A stretch of 64,000 bases of DNA from Pseudomonas sp. BN411 (GTDB taxonomy: Bacteria > Pseudomonadota > Gammaproteobacteria > Pseudomonadales > Pseudomonadaceae): NCBI RefSeq assembly GCF_029871235.1, contig NZ_SSOM01000082.1, positions 1 to 64,000 of the forward strand. Direction: 5' to 3'. Of the stretch, positions 8,233 to 16,837 are shown piece after piece (positions within the stretch are counted from its first letter, which is position 1; every line of letters starts with the position of its first letter). The notes below the pieces were generated by a model, which did no database searches, was not told the DNA's origin, and saw only the letters and a list, made by a program, of their open reading frames with translations. The position numbers were made by a program, and so were the translations under genes.

Positions 8233-9207
8233 TCAAGACCTGAGTATAACGGCACCTTGACTGCTGCCACTCTCCAGCAGCTCATGAGCTTGTGCGACGT
8301 TGCTGAGCTTAAATTCGTGGCAAGGATTGGGTCTGATGATCCAATCCGCGTAGGCTTTAAGCACATCCGCTGCTCGTCGCTGGTATTCCGCTGCCGTTGC
8401 TGTATGCGCTCCAAGAGAGGGGCGGGTCAGGAACAGGGAGCCCTTTGCATTCAAAGTAGCAATCTCCACGGCCAACGGTGCGCCGGAGGTCATTCCGTAG
8501 GAAACCATCAGTCCACGTGGTCGAAGGCTGTTCAGCGAGGCTTCGAAGGACGCGCGGCCCACACCGTCGTACACAACGTCGACTTTGTGGCCGCTAGTGA
8601 CTTCCATTACCTGTTCCGGTAGCGAAGCAGCGTCGAAAACCAAAACTTCGTCGCACCCAGCACGCTTGGCTCGCTCAACGCTTGATTGCTTGGAAACAAC
8701 GCCGATGACCTGGGCGCCTAAGTACTTTGCCCATGGAACCATGATCTGACCCACCCCACCCGATGCCCCATAGACCAAGATTCGCGAGCCTTTCGTGACC
8801 GGGAAGGTTGTCTTCAGCAGGTATTGCGCAGTGATGCCCTTGAACAGCAATGAAGCTGCGCCTTCGTAACTCAGCGAGTCTGGCAGTAGGATGAGGCGCT
8901 CTGCGGGGAAGATGCGGCCACTGGCATAGGCGCCAACGGGCCCCGTTGCATATCCCACTCGATCACCGACAAGAAAGTTTTCCACGCCAGGGCCAACCGC
9001 CGTGATTTCTCCTGCCCCCTCAAGGCCGAGACCCGATGGCAGTTTCAATGGTACAGCGCCTTTCCGCTGGCTCACATCAAGCGGATTGACGCCAATTGCA
9101 TGCTGCTCGATCCAGACCTCGCCGTAGCCAGGGGCAGACTTCTCCTCCTCGACCAGTTTGAGTGTGTCCAGACCACCGGTTTCTGTTAAGCGAACTACCA
9201 AAGCCAT
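8233..9207 (-). CDS. NADPH:quinone oxidoreductase family protein (zinc-type ADH superfamily)
   Basis: 324 residues of the medium-chain dehydrogenase/reductase superfamily, quinone-oxidoreductase type. It has the N-terminal GroES-like barrel (IEQHAIGVNPLDVSQRKG, GLGLEGAGEITAVGPGV) and a Rossmann nucleotide-binding segment YGASGGVGQIMVPWAKYLGAQVIG. The Cys/His zinc ligands of alcohol dehydrogenases are absent, as usual for QOR proteins. It probably reduces quinones or enones with NADPH. GGAGAATATCCACG precedes the start. A short inverted repeat, AAGGT-N7-ACCTT at 9229-9245, lies just upstream, and the divergent HxlR-type regulator that would normally control such a gene is wrecked (9553-9937). 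Confidence 0.87.
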   Translation of the reverse strand: MALVVRLTETGGLDTLKLVEEEKSAPGYGEVWIEQHAIGVNPLDVSQRKGAVPLKLPSGLGLEGAGEITAVGPGVENFLVGDRVGYATGPVGAYASGRIFPAERLILLPDSLSYEGAASLLFKGITAQYLLKTTFPVTKGSRILVYGASGGVGQIMVPWAKYLGAQVIGVVSKQSSVERAKRAGCDEVLVFDAASLPEQVMEVTSGHKVDVVYDGVGRASFEASLNSLRPRGLMVSYGMTSGAPLAVEIATLNAKGSLFLTRPSLGAHTATAAEYQRRAADVLKAYADWIIRPNPCHEFKLSNVAQAHELLESGSSQGAVILRS

Positions 9208-9552
9208 CGTGGATATTCTCCGCAGTTGAAGGTTGGTTCGACCTTAGGCAGTTCTGGTGAAGGTGAGTAGTGGCCCTTGATGCAGCGGAAGCATGTATGC
9301 CATGCAGCAATCCTTTGTATCGGAGTTTCTGGCCTGCTGACGCTGACTGTTGGTGCGGGAGGCGAGGGTGATGAAAGCCTGATCGCGGGTACTGAATTGA
9401 ATAGATGCCGTCAGAGCATTTAAGAAGTGCGCTTGGTGCAGCTATATATAGCGGTTCTTTTGATAGGGTTATGGGCTGTTTGAGCCTGTCCCTTATGATG
9501 CTGACGACAGTAGTTAACGAGGACATCCATCATTTGCTTTACGGAGTTTGTC
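9208..9552. other. Promoter region of the oxidoreductase gene
   Basis: No gene seen. It contains AAGGTTGGTTCGACCTT (9229-9245), a candidate HxlR-type operator close to the oxidoreductase start, and the likely promoter of the decayed regulator that follows. Confidence 0.4.
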
Positions 9553-9937
9553 ATGAGCACCAACCAGTCGCCTTGCCAGTGATAGTCCTTGAGAGCTACC
9601 CACCAAGGTGCATTCACACACTGCTCTCATCCAGGTGGACATCCTTGGCAATCTATATCCTGAGCTTTGTCCCGCTGCGGACAAGCCGGCTTCACCGGGT
9701 TATGCCGGGTGTTTCTAAGAATATGCTGAGCCAGACAATACGCGGGCGGGAAATGGACGGTCTGGTCAATCGAAAGGACTACGACTTGATGCCGCTGATG
9801 GTGGAGTACTCGCGACCGACCTGGGGACGGAGTGTGTGAAGCCCCCGGCGGCGAAGTATGACTGGGCAGAGGAGAATTCGGCCGTGCTCGATAGAGTCGA
9901 GGCGAATCGAAGTTTGAGTGCTTCCGAAGCCAATTGA
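9553..9937 (+). pseudogene. HxlR-family regulator, degraded
   Basis: The frame ending at 9839 reads LLSSRWTSLAIYILSF, then RLHRVMPGVSKNMLSQTIRG and GLVNRKDYDLMPLMVEYSRPTWGRSV. This is the winged helix of HxlR-type regulators, which normally have LLSG+W, LPGVS..ML+Q.LR-LE.DGLV.R and P..VEY.LT..G. The likely start ATG at 9553 (MSTNQSPC) runs into TGA TAG after nine codons in a different frame. The wing frame stops at 9837, and a third frame (9836-9937) continues with KPPAAKYDWAEENSAVLDRV, possibly the old C terminus. At least two frame changes make it non-functional. HxlR/QorR regulators are commonly divergent from quinone reductases, so this is probably the lost regulator of 8233-9207. Confidence 0.7.
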
Positions 9938-10095
9938 TTGAACTGGTGCCTATGACATGTATCAATCGGGGCAGGGGCGTGCGTAAGTCCAGGGTGAGCA
10001 GGTCGCGCCAAGGGGGCAGTCGAGGCAATGGTGGCAGTCGTATGCACTCGCAAGGAGAGAAGTGACCGGGCCGATGGCCCGGTCACGCTACAGTC

Positions 10096-11358
10096 TTACC
10101 AGAGGGGCAAGGTGTAGCTCAGGATCAGGCGGTTCTCGTCCAGGTCGTTGCCGAAGTTGGTCGAGCGCACGGTTGCGTTGCGCCACTTGAGCCCCAGGTT
10201 CTTCAGCGGCCCGCTCTGCACCACGTAGGCGATGTCGGTGTCACGCTCCCATTCCCTGCCATCGTCGCGGCCGGCACCCAGCTCGATGCCATCACCACTG
10301 AGGTAGCGGGTCATGAAGGTCAGGCCGGGAATCCCCACGGCGGCGAAGTTGTAGTCGTAGCGCGCCTGCCAGGAGCGTTCCTCGCGGTTGGCGAAATCGC
10401 TGATCTGCACGAAGTTCACCAGGTAGGCATCAGTTCCGTTGACGTAGGCGAAGCCGGTGTTGCCGCTCATCTTCTGATAACCCAGGCCCAGAGCGTGGCC
10501 GCCAATGCCGTAGGTGAACATTGCGCCGAAGGCCTTGTTGTCCACGTTGCTGCCGCCCTCGTCGGTTGAGCGGGCGAAGCGCAAGTCGCTCTTCAGGCTC
10601 TGGCCATCTCCCAGCGGCAGCAGGTGATTCAGGGTCAGATAGTGCTGGCGATAGAAGTCGTCCAGCCGACCGAAGCCGTAGCCGGTGGTGAGTTGGTCGT
10701 TCCACTTGTAGCTGAGGTTGGCGAAGTCGAAGGCATCGCTAGTGGTGTTGCGCGCGCGGATGTTCTTCACACCGACGGTGGTGATACTCATGTCCTCGTA
10801 GTCGGAGGAGTCGCGCTGGTTCACCTGACGCAGGCGACCAGCATCGAAGGTCAGGCCATCGAGCTCCAGGGAATTGAGCTGACCGCCCTCGAAGGTCTGC
10901 GGCAGCAGGCGTGAGTCGTTGGCAAGTAGCACCGGCAGCTTGGGCATCAGGGTGCCGAGCTTGAGGGTGCTCTTCGAGGCACGCAGCTTGGCGGTCAGGC
11001 CGACCTCGCCATATTCGTCCTGGGCGCGCTTGGGCGCCTCGCGGTCACGCTTAAGCAGGCCGGAGCCGGCGCGGTCGGGACTCGAATCCAGCTTGACGCC
11101 GAGCAGGCCGATGGCATCTAAGCCAACGCCGATGCTGCCCTCGGTGAAGCCCGACTCATAGCGCAGCAGAAAGCCCTGGGCCCACTCCTCTGCCTTGCTC
11201 TGCGGCGCGTTGTCCTGGCGGAAGTCACGGTTGAAGTAGAAGTTGCGCAGCTCGAGGCTGGCCTTGCTGTCTTTGACGAACTCCGCTGCGGCAGTGCCGG
11301 ACAAGCCGAGGGCGCCACCGGCCACGAGCAGACCGATAGTTACGGAATTGCGGTGCAT
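10096..11358 (-). CDS. OprD-family outer membrane porin
   Basis: 420 residues with a Sec signal peptide (MHRNSVTIGLLVAGGALGLSG.. ending near AAAEF). The mature part begins FVKDSKASLELRNFYFNRDF, the classic OprD N-terminus, and ends in a beta-strand LILSYTLPLW typical of outer-membrane proteins. OprD/OpdX/OccD-OccK porins are 18-strand channels for small carboxylates or basic amino acids. The start has AGAGGATTCACC upstream. Next to mmsA and the MHS transporter it probably admits their substrate. A 22-bp palindrome 116-138 bp upstream may be an operator. The substrate cannot be read from sequence. Confidence 0.92.
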   Translation of the reverse strand: MHRNSVTIGLLVAGGALGLSGTAAAEFVKDSKASLELRNFYFNRDFRQDNAPQSKAEEWAQGFLLRYESGFTEGSIGVGLDAIGLLGVKLDSSPDRAGSGLLKRDREAPKRAQDEYGEVGLTAKLRASKSTLKLGTLMPKLPVLLANDSRLLPQTFEGGQLNSLELDGLTFDAGRLRQVNQRDSSDYEDMSITTVGVKNIRARNTTSDAFDFANLSYKWNDQLTTGYGFGRLDDFYRQHYLTLNHLLPLGDGQSLKSDLRFARSTDEGGSNVDNKAFGAMFTYGIGGHALGLGYQKMSGNTGFAYVNGTDAYLVNFVQISDFANREERSWQARYDYNFAAVGIPGLTFMTRYLSGDGIELGAGRDDGREWERDTDIAYVVQSGPLKNLGLKWRNATVRSTNFGNDLDENRLILSYTLPLW

Positions 11359-11474
11359 GGTGAATCCTCTTGTTTTTGTTGTCAGCCGAAGTTGGTGTGA
11401 GTTGTGGGCTCGGAATGAGAGGGTTAACTCCAGCCTTTTTCAGCCCCTTTGCCCGGCGACGCTGCGCTGCAAAT

Positions 11475-11496
11475 CCTGGTGAACTAGGTCACCAGG
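11475..11496. promoter_or_regulatory. Palindrome upstream of oprD-type gene
   Basis: CCTGGTGA-ACTAGG-TCACCAGG is a perfect 8-bp inverted repeat around a 6-bp spacer, 117-138 bp before the porin start. With no T tract it is not a terminator; an operator is more likely. Confidence 0.4.
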
Positions 11497-11513
11497 GATG
11501 TGCCGGCGGGGCG

Positions 11514-11547
11514 TAAAAATAGGGGCACACTGTTGATGTGCCCCTAT
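11514..11547 (-). terminator. Rho-independent terminator of mmsA
   Basis: An 11-bp perfect stem, ATAGGGGCACA / TGTGCCCCTAT with a 7-nt loop (11519-11547), is followed on the reverse strand by TTTTTA. It ends the mmsA transcript before the porin gene. Confidence 0.85.
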
Positions 11548-11591
11548 ACGAAGTGCTGCCGTGACAGGTCATCAGGCAGCGCTGGGTTTCG

Positions 11592-13109
11592 TTACTTCAG
11601 GTTGATGGTCGTGTTAACACCCTCGTTTACGCTCTTGTCGTCAAACCAGCGGGCAGTGACCGTTTTGGTCTGGGTGTAGAACTGCACCACTTGCTTGCCG
11701 TAGGGGCCGAGGTCGCCCAGCTTGGAGCCACGGGAACCGGTGAAGCTGAAGTAGGGGACGGGTACCGGGATCGGAATGTTGATTCCGACTTGGCCGACGT
11801 CGATCTGGCTCTGGAATTTCCTGGCAGCTGCGCCGCTCTGGGTGAACAGACCAACGCCATTGCCGAACGGATTGGCGTTGACCAGGGCGATGGCTTCATC
11901 GAGGGTATCCACTTCCAGCACTACTAGAACTGGCCCGAAAATCTCCTGGGTGTAGATCTGCATGTCGGTCGAGACGCCGGAGAACAGGGTCGGGCCGACG
12001 AAGTTGCCGTCCTCGTAGCCGGGCACCACGACGTCACGGCCGTCGAGCTCGAGCTTGGCGCCCTCGCGTATACCGCTCTCGATCAGATCGAAGATGCGTT
12101 GCTTGGCACGTCTGGAGATCACGGGGCCAATGTCCGTGCCAGGCTCGCAACCAGCATTCACTTTCAGCTTCTGAGCCAGGGCCTTGATGTCCGGGAGCCA
12201 TTGCTTGGACTCGCCTACCAGTACGATCACCGACGTGGCCATGCAGCGCTGACCGGCGGCGCCAAAGCCTGCGCCAACGATGGCATTTAGGGCTTGAGTC
12301 CGGTTGGCATCGGGCAGAATGACCGCATGGTTCTTGGCGCCCATCATCGACTGAACGCGCTTACCGTGCTGGCCGGCCAGGTTGTAGACGTGGGTGCCTA
12401 CGTGGGTCGAGCCCACGAACGACACTGCCTTGATGTCCTTGTGGGTGCAGAGTGCATCGACCACGTCCTTGCCGCCATGAACGACGTTGAGCACACCAGC
12501 AGGAACGCCGGCCTCGACTGCCAGCTCCACCAGCATCATGGTCGACAGCGGGTCTTGCTCCGAAGGCTTCAGCACGAAAGTGTTGCCGCAGACAATCGCC
12601 ATCGGGAACATCCAGAGCGGGATCATCGCGGGGAAGTTGAACGGGGTGATGCCGGCACAAACGCCGATGGGTTGGCGGAGCGTATAGGTATCAACGCCAC
12701 CGGCAACGTTCTCGGCGAACTCGCCCATCTGAAGAGTGCCGATGGAGCAGGCGTGCTCGACCACCTCCAGGCCACGGAATATGTCGCCTTCGGCATCAGC
12801 GAGGGTTTTGCCTTGCTCCGCGCTCAAAACGGCAGCGATGCGCTTCGAGTGTTCACGGATCAGGGCCTGATACTTGAGCATGATGCGCATGCGTGCGCCA
12901 ATCGGAGTGTCTTTCCAGGTGGCGAAGGCGCGTTCTGCCGCTGCAATGGCTGCATTGACCTCGTCAGCGGTGGCAAGCGGAACCTTTGCAAGCACTTCCT
13001 GGGTTGCAGGGTTTACAACATCTAGCCACTCTTTGGTTTGCGAGGTTACCCATTCCCCGTTAATCAAAAGTTTAACCTGGGAGAATTGTTCTTTGGACGA
13101 CGTACTCAT
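11592..13109 (-). CDS. mmsA: Methylmalonate-semialdehyde dehydrogenase (CoA-acylating)
   Basis: 505 residues of the aldehyde dehydrogenase superfamily, MmsA/IolA type. Diagnostic stretches are GEWVTSQTKEWLDVVNPATQEVL, ITPFNFPAMIPLWMFPMAI (154-172), FVGSTHVGTHVYN and the catalytic Cys289 in AAGQRCMA. The usual catalytic Glu of non-acylating ALDHs is replaced in the QSMMGAKNHAVI segment, as expected for the CoA-dependent branch. It converts methylmalonate semialdehyde to propionyl-CoA (and malonate semialdehyde to acetyl-CoA). AGGAGAACACA precedes the start. In canonical operons mmsB follows mmsA; here the two mmsB-type enzymes lie 6-11 kb away. The MHS transporter gene is 108 bp upstream on the same strand. 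Confidence 0.93.
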   Translation of the reverse strand: MSTSSKEQFSQVKLLINGEWVTSQTKEWLDVVNPATQEVLAKVPLATADEVNAAIAAAERAFATWKDTPIGARMRIMLKYQALIREHSKRIAAVLSAEQGKTLADAEGDIFRGLEVVEHACSIGTLQMGEFAENVAGGVDTYTLRQPIGVCAGITPFNFPAMIPLWMFPMAIVCGNTFVLKPSEQDPLSTMMLVELAVEAGVPAGVLNVVHGGKDVVDALCTHKDIKAVSFVGSTHVGTHVYNLAGQHGKRVQSMMGAKNHAVILPDANRTQALNAIVGAGFGAAGQRCMATSVIVLVGESKQWLPDIKALAQKLKVNAGCEPGTDIGPVISRRAKQRIFDLIESGIREGAKLELDGRDVVVPGYEDGNFVGPTLFSGVSTDMQIYTQEIFGPVLVVLEVDTLDEAIALVNANPFGNGVGLFTQSGAAARKFQSQIDVGQVGINIPIPVPVPYFSFTGSRGSKLGDLGPYGKQVVQFYTQTKTVTARWFDDKSVNEGVNTTINLK

Positions 13110-13217
13110 TGTGTTCTCCTGTAGAGAATAGTCTAGGCAGACCGATCATGCGAAGGGCTTTTGCCGTATCGTTAGTCTGTAAGCGAAGTGCGTTCTACTT
13201 GAATTAATATTTAAAGC

Positions 13218-14840
13218 TCAAACTTTGTCTAGGTCGACGCCCTTCGTTTCTTTAATGCAGAGAGTGCCTACTACAAAACTGATGCCGGTGACCACTACCG
13301 GATACCAAAGCCCGTAATAGATGTTGCCGGTGTACACAACTAAGGCGAAAGACACCGTTGGCAGGAACCCACCGATCCAGCCGTTGCCGATGTTGTAAGG
13401 AAGCGACATGGAGGTGTAGCGAATACGAGTTGGGAACAGTTCAACCATAAAGGCTGCCAGTGGCCCGTAGGTCATGCAGGCAATGAGCATTAGTCCGAGG
13501 ATGACCAATACAACCATGGGTTGGTTCACCTTGGTCGGATCAGCTTTTTCCGGATAACCAGCATCGATTACTGCTTTTCGAATAACTGCTTCGTCGAAGC
13601 CTTGAATCTGCTGATTGCCCACGGTAGTCACAACCGAGCTGCCAGGTGCTGCGTGCTCAGAGTTGTAGGGCACACCCATCTTGGCAAGGTAGGTTTTTAC
13701 CTTGTCGCAGGGGCTATCGAATTTAGCCTTGCCAACAGGGTCAAACTGGAACGTGCAAGTAGCAGGGTCGGCAATAACGGTGACCGGCGACTGGCGAGTC
13801 GCAGCATCGATCTGCGGGTTTCCGAATTGGCTCAACGCGTTAAACAGAGGGAAGTAAAGCAAGGTTGCCAGCAACAGTCCGGTCATTAAAACCGGCTTCC
13901 GGCCAATCTTGTCAGAGAGCACACCAAACAGCACAAAGAACGGAGCGCCGATGACGACCGCAATGATCAGCAACTGGTTCGCTTGTGCTGGATCCATCTT
14001 CAAGAACTGAGTCATGAAGAACAGTACATAGAACTGCGCGGTATACCAGGTTACGGCTTGGCCTGCATTGATACTGAAAAGCGCAGTGAGGACAACCTTG
14101 AGGTTGGCCCACGAACCAAAGGCATCACGAATAGGCGACTTGCTCTGCTTGCCTTCCGCTTTGATTTTTTCAAAGGAAGGTGATTCGTGCATGCTGAGAC
14201 GAATCCAGGCGGAAATGGCGACCATGATGATGGATAGCAGGAAAGGCAGGCGCCAACCCCAAGTATCGAACTGGTCACCGGTAATGTACCGGCAGACCAA
14301 AATTACCATCAGCGAGAGCAGAAGTCCCATGCTGGCCGTGGCTTGGATCCAGCCGGTATTTTGTCCGCGCTTTCCTTTGGGGGCATGCTCGGCCACATAG
14401 GTAGCAGCACCGGCATATTCACCTCCGAGCGCCAGTCCCTGAAGCATCCGAAGCGATACGAGAATAATCGGGGCGGCGATACCCCAACTTTCGAACGTGG
14501 GTAATAGGCCTACTAAGAACGTAGACAAGCCCATTAGAACTACGGTAATCAGAAATGTGTACTTGCGGCCGATCATATCGCCAAGGCGGCCGAATAGCAG
14601 GGCGCCGAAAGGACGAACAACGAATCCGGCAGCAAATGTCATCAGCGCCAGGATGAAAGCAGTGGTGTCATTTACACCGGCGAAGAACTGTTTTCCGATA
14701 ATTGCAGCCAAGGCGCCGTAAAGGAAGAAGTCGTACCATTCGAAAACGGTGCCGAGACAGGAGGCGAACAGTATTTTGCGCCCTTCATTGGGCTTGGGTT
14801 GGGCGGAGACGATTGTTTTTTCGTCGATATATTCTGGCAT
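13218..14840 (-). CDS. MFS transporter, metabolite:H+ symporter (MHS) family
   Basis: 540 residues with about 12 transmembrane segments. The MHS signature is seen in GTVFEWYDFFLYGALAAIIG (residues ~30-50), RPFGALLFGRLGDMIGRK and RMLQGLALGGEYAGAA. Unusually for the family (normally ~430-450 aa) there is an insert of roughly 110 residues (about 350-445) with several Cys, between SQFGNPQIDAATRQ and KVNQPMVV, before the last helices; this long loop occurs in a subset of MHS proteins. It probably imports an organic acid with protons. AGAGGAACTCAAAG precedes the start. Upstream of mmsA, it likely supplies the substrate of that pathway. Confidence 0.9.
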   Translation of the reverse strand: MPEYIDEKTIVSAQPKPNEGRKILFASCLGTVFEWYDFFLYGALAAIIGKQFFAGVNDTTAFILALMTFAAGFVVRPFGALLFGRLGDMIGRKYTFLITVVLMGLSTFLVGLLPTFESWGIAAPIILVSLRMLQGLALGGEYAGAATYVAEHAPKGKRGQNTGWIQATASMGLLLSLMVILVCRYITGDQFDTWGWRLPFLLSIIMVAISAWIRLSMHESPSFEKIKAEGKQSKSPIRDAFGSWANLKVVLTALFSINAGQAVTWYTAQFYVLFFMTQFLKMDPAQANQLLIIAVVIGAPFFVLFGVLSDKIGRKPVLMTGLLLATLLYFPLFNALSQFGNPQIDAATRQSPVTVIADPATCTFQFDPVGKAKFDSPCDKVKTYLAKMGVPYNSEHAAPGSSVVTTVGNQQIQGFDEAVIRKAVIDAGYPEKADPTKVNQPMVVLVILGLMLIACMTYGPLAAFMVELFPTRIRYTSMSLPYNIGNGWIGGFLPTVSFALVVYTGNIYYGLWYPVVVTGISFVVGTLCIKETKGVDLDKV

Positions 14841-15135
14841 CTTTGAGTTCCTCTACCCTCGTGGGTCGCAGTACTTATTTTTGTTTTCTTACTGATGCAT
14901 GACTGTGCGAACTTTTAAGTTCTACTGATGCTGATCAGTAAGGCCTTTCATTTGGCGCGGGACTCAGTCGCGCTATTATTAAAACTATTCCTCCGGATAT
15001 TCGCGGGGTTATTTAAGGCCCCGGTGAGTACGAGATTGAAATAAGCTAGTTGCCTGGCGGGGCAATAAGCCGCTGTTTCGCCAGATCTTATGAGTCTCGT
15101 GGCGATAGGAGCAGAGGAGGAATCGCCCAATGGAT

Positions 15136-15189
15136 GTGCAAAATTGCACCGTGCTGAAGCGGCGCTAGCGGTTGAGCGCCTCTAGCACG
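15136..15189. repeat. Palindrome plus nested inverted repeats
   Basis: GTGCAAAATTGCAC (15136-15149) is followed by CGTGCT (15150-15155) pairing with AGCACG (15184-15189); inside it GGCGCT (15161-15166) pairs with AGCGCC (15175-15180). The nested stems could form a long hairpin in RNA or single-stranded DNA. No T tract follows. Confidence 0.5.
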
Positions 15190-15621
15190 CGGGTTAGAGG
15201 GGGGGGAGTCAAAATGGCAGAGGTGCTACCAATTACTGCACGCTGTGCAGGTCACAGATGCATTGTTCAGTGGCTGGTTCTGGCACGGGGCTGCGCCGTT
15301 TGTCCGGGGGGCGGAACAGGGCGGAATGAGCAAATGGAGGCCGGAGACAGACGGTTTACACGGCACGCAAGTCAACGTCACGGGACACTACTGGCAAATC
15401 GCGCAGTCGTGCCAGCACTATTCTGCTGACTAATGGTGGTCTTCTGTGTATGTGGCAGACAACGTGGCTGATGCCACCCAGATTCTAAAGTTTGAGTAGA
15501 TGGAGTTGGAAGCGGGGCTGATTCCAACATCTCTGAGCGTAGCAAAAGTCCTGGAAGGCCTGGCACGGCTCAGCGCAGTTGAGTCCTGGCCGATCAAGTG
15601 ATGTTGGTTTGAGTACAACAA

Positions 15622-15646
15622 ATGGCCCTTAAGGGCCTTTTTGTTT
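15622..15646 (+). terminator. Rho-independent terminator without an obvious gene
   Basis: The self-complementary TGGCCCTTAAGGGCC block is followed by TTTTTGTTTT on the forward strand. No forward gene precedes it within 600 bp, so it may end a small RNA or the remains of a lost gene. Confidence 0.65.
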
Positions 15647-15758
15647 TGAGATCGTTTGGACAGCAATCGTGAAAATGAGAGCCACTCTATACGTTGTGCT
15701 AGGGCTCTCTGATCCTGTATCTGAAGAGGGAAAAGTCAGAAACTGTTATTTAAACTGA

Positions 15759-16646
15759 CTACTTTCTCCTCGTCATAAGAAGGTCAAACAGAAGTTGTGC
15801 TACAGGTGATAAAGCACGCCCCCGGCGTGATATGAGCCCTAGGGTTCGGCTGATAGAGGGTTGTGTCAATGGACGAGTGACAAGCGTGGGATGACCATCA
15901 GCGGGCATTGCTAGCTTGGGCACCACTCCGATCCCCAGTCCAGCCTCTACCAAGCTCACCAAGGCGGGTACATGTTTAACTTCGCAAAAAGATCGTGGGC
16001 AAACATCGCGCTTTGCTAGTGCTTGGTCAATCAAGAACCGATTGCCGCTGCCTTGCGCCAAGCTAATATAATCAGAGCCCGAGAGATCGTCCCAAGTCAG
16101 CGATTGGCGCGCGGTTAACGGGTGCCCTACCCGAAGTGCAACGATGAAATCTTCTTCCAGCAATGGTTGAAAAACCACCTCCGAGTCTTGGGTGCCGATG
16201 TAGGTAAGGCCGAAGTCCGCCTCGCCCCTGGCTACCACGGTCAATATGGTGGATGACGATTCATCGATGACCCGAATCCGAATTCCGGGGTACTTGGCAT
16301 GGTATTGAGCGATCACGTCCGGCAGAAAATACGCAACGGCGGAAGGCACGCAAGCGATGGTGACTTCGCCGGAGAGCCGGTGGGAAAGGTCGTGAAACCC
16401 AATTAGCGCATTCTCGAGTTCGTTCACCACGTTTCTTGCGCGAGGCACAAAGCCCCGCCCAATAGTGGATAGCTCGACCCTGCGCGTGGTGCGCTCGAAC
16501 AACTTAACGCCTAGCGCTGTTTCCAGCTTGTCGACCCTGCGGGATAGCGCGGACTGGGATAGATGCATTGCCTGGGCTGCGGCGCTGAAACTGCCAAGGT
16601 CAGCTACCGCAAGAAATCCTCGGAGATCTGCCAGATCGAAATTCAT
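15759..16646 (-). CDS. LysR-type transcriptional regulator
   Basis: 295 residues. The helix-turn-helix is DLRGFLAVADLGSFSAAAQ, AMHLSQSALSRRVDKLETALG and LFERTTRRVELSTIG; the effector domain follows, with ADFGLTYIG and GLGIGVVPKLAMP. This is a standard activator architecture. It is divergent from the Ldh2-type dehydrogenase at 16838 across a 190-bp AT-rich promoter region, so it probably controls the 16838-20906 gene set. The inducer is unknown. Confidence 0.88.
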   Translation of the reverse strand: MNFDLADLRGFLAVADLGSFSAAAQAMHLSQSALSRRVDKLETALGVKLFERTTRRVELSTIGRGFVPRARNVVNELENALIGFHDLSHRLSGEVTIACVPSAVAYFLPDVIAQYHAKYPGIRIRVIDESSSTILTVVARGEADFGLTYIGTQDSEVVFQPLLEEDFIVALRVGHPLTARQSLTWDDLSGSDYISLAQGSGNRFLIDQALAKRDVCPRSFCEVKHVPALVSLVEAGLGIGVVPKLAMPADGHPTLVTRPLTQPSISRTLGLISRRGRALSPVAQLLFDLLMTRRK

Positions 16647-16837
16647 GCGTAATGCTCATAAATTGAACGGTTATTTGCAATTTACTTTTTAATCGCCATC
16701 TCCCATTCTGTCAACTCGCAGGAAGACGAAGTAACCTCGAGTTTGTCCTGTCCGATTAAAAACATTTTATTTGCTGAACTTCTGGCGATTACGCCCGCGA
16801 GCATAATATTGCCTGGAATTGGAGTGAGCTTAATTAT

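Larger units (their letters stand above)
14841..15758. other. Long non-coding stretch with hairpins and an orphan terminator
   Basis: No convincing gene in over 900 bp. The left 100 bp probably hold the MHS-gene promoter. Further right are a GTGCAA-AA-TTGCAC palindrome (15136-15149), a nested inverted repeat (15150-15189) and a good forward-strand terminator (15622-15646) with no gene in front of it. Short open frames at 15172-15433 have no recognisable protein character. Confidence 0.5.

Noticed and set aside
15172-15433. Two short overlapping forward frames
   Set aside because: No recognisable protein and codon use unlike neighbours; the region is better explained as non-coding or a remnant.
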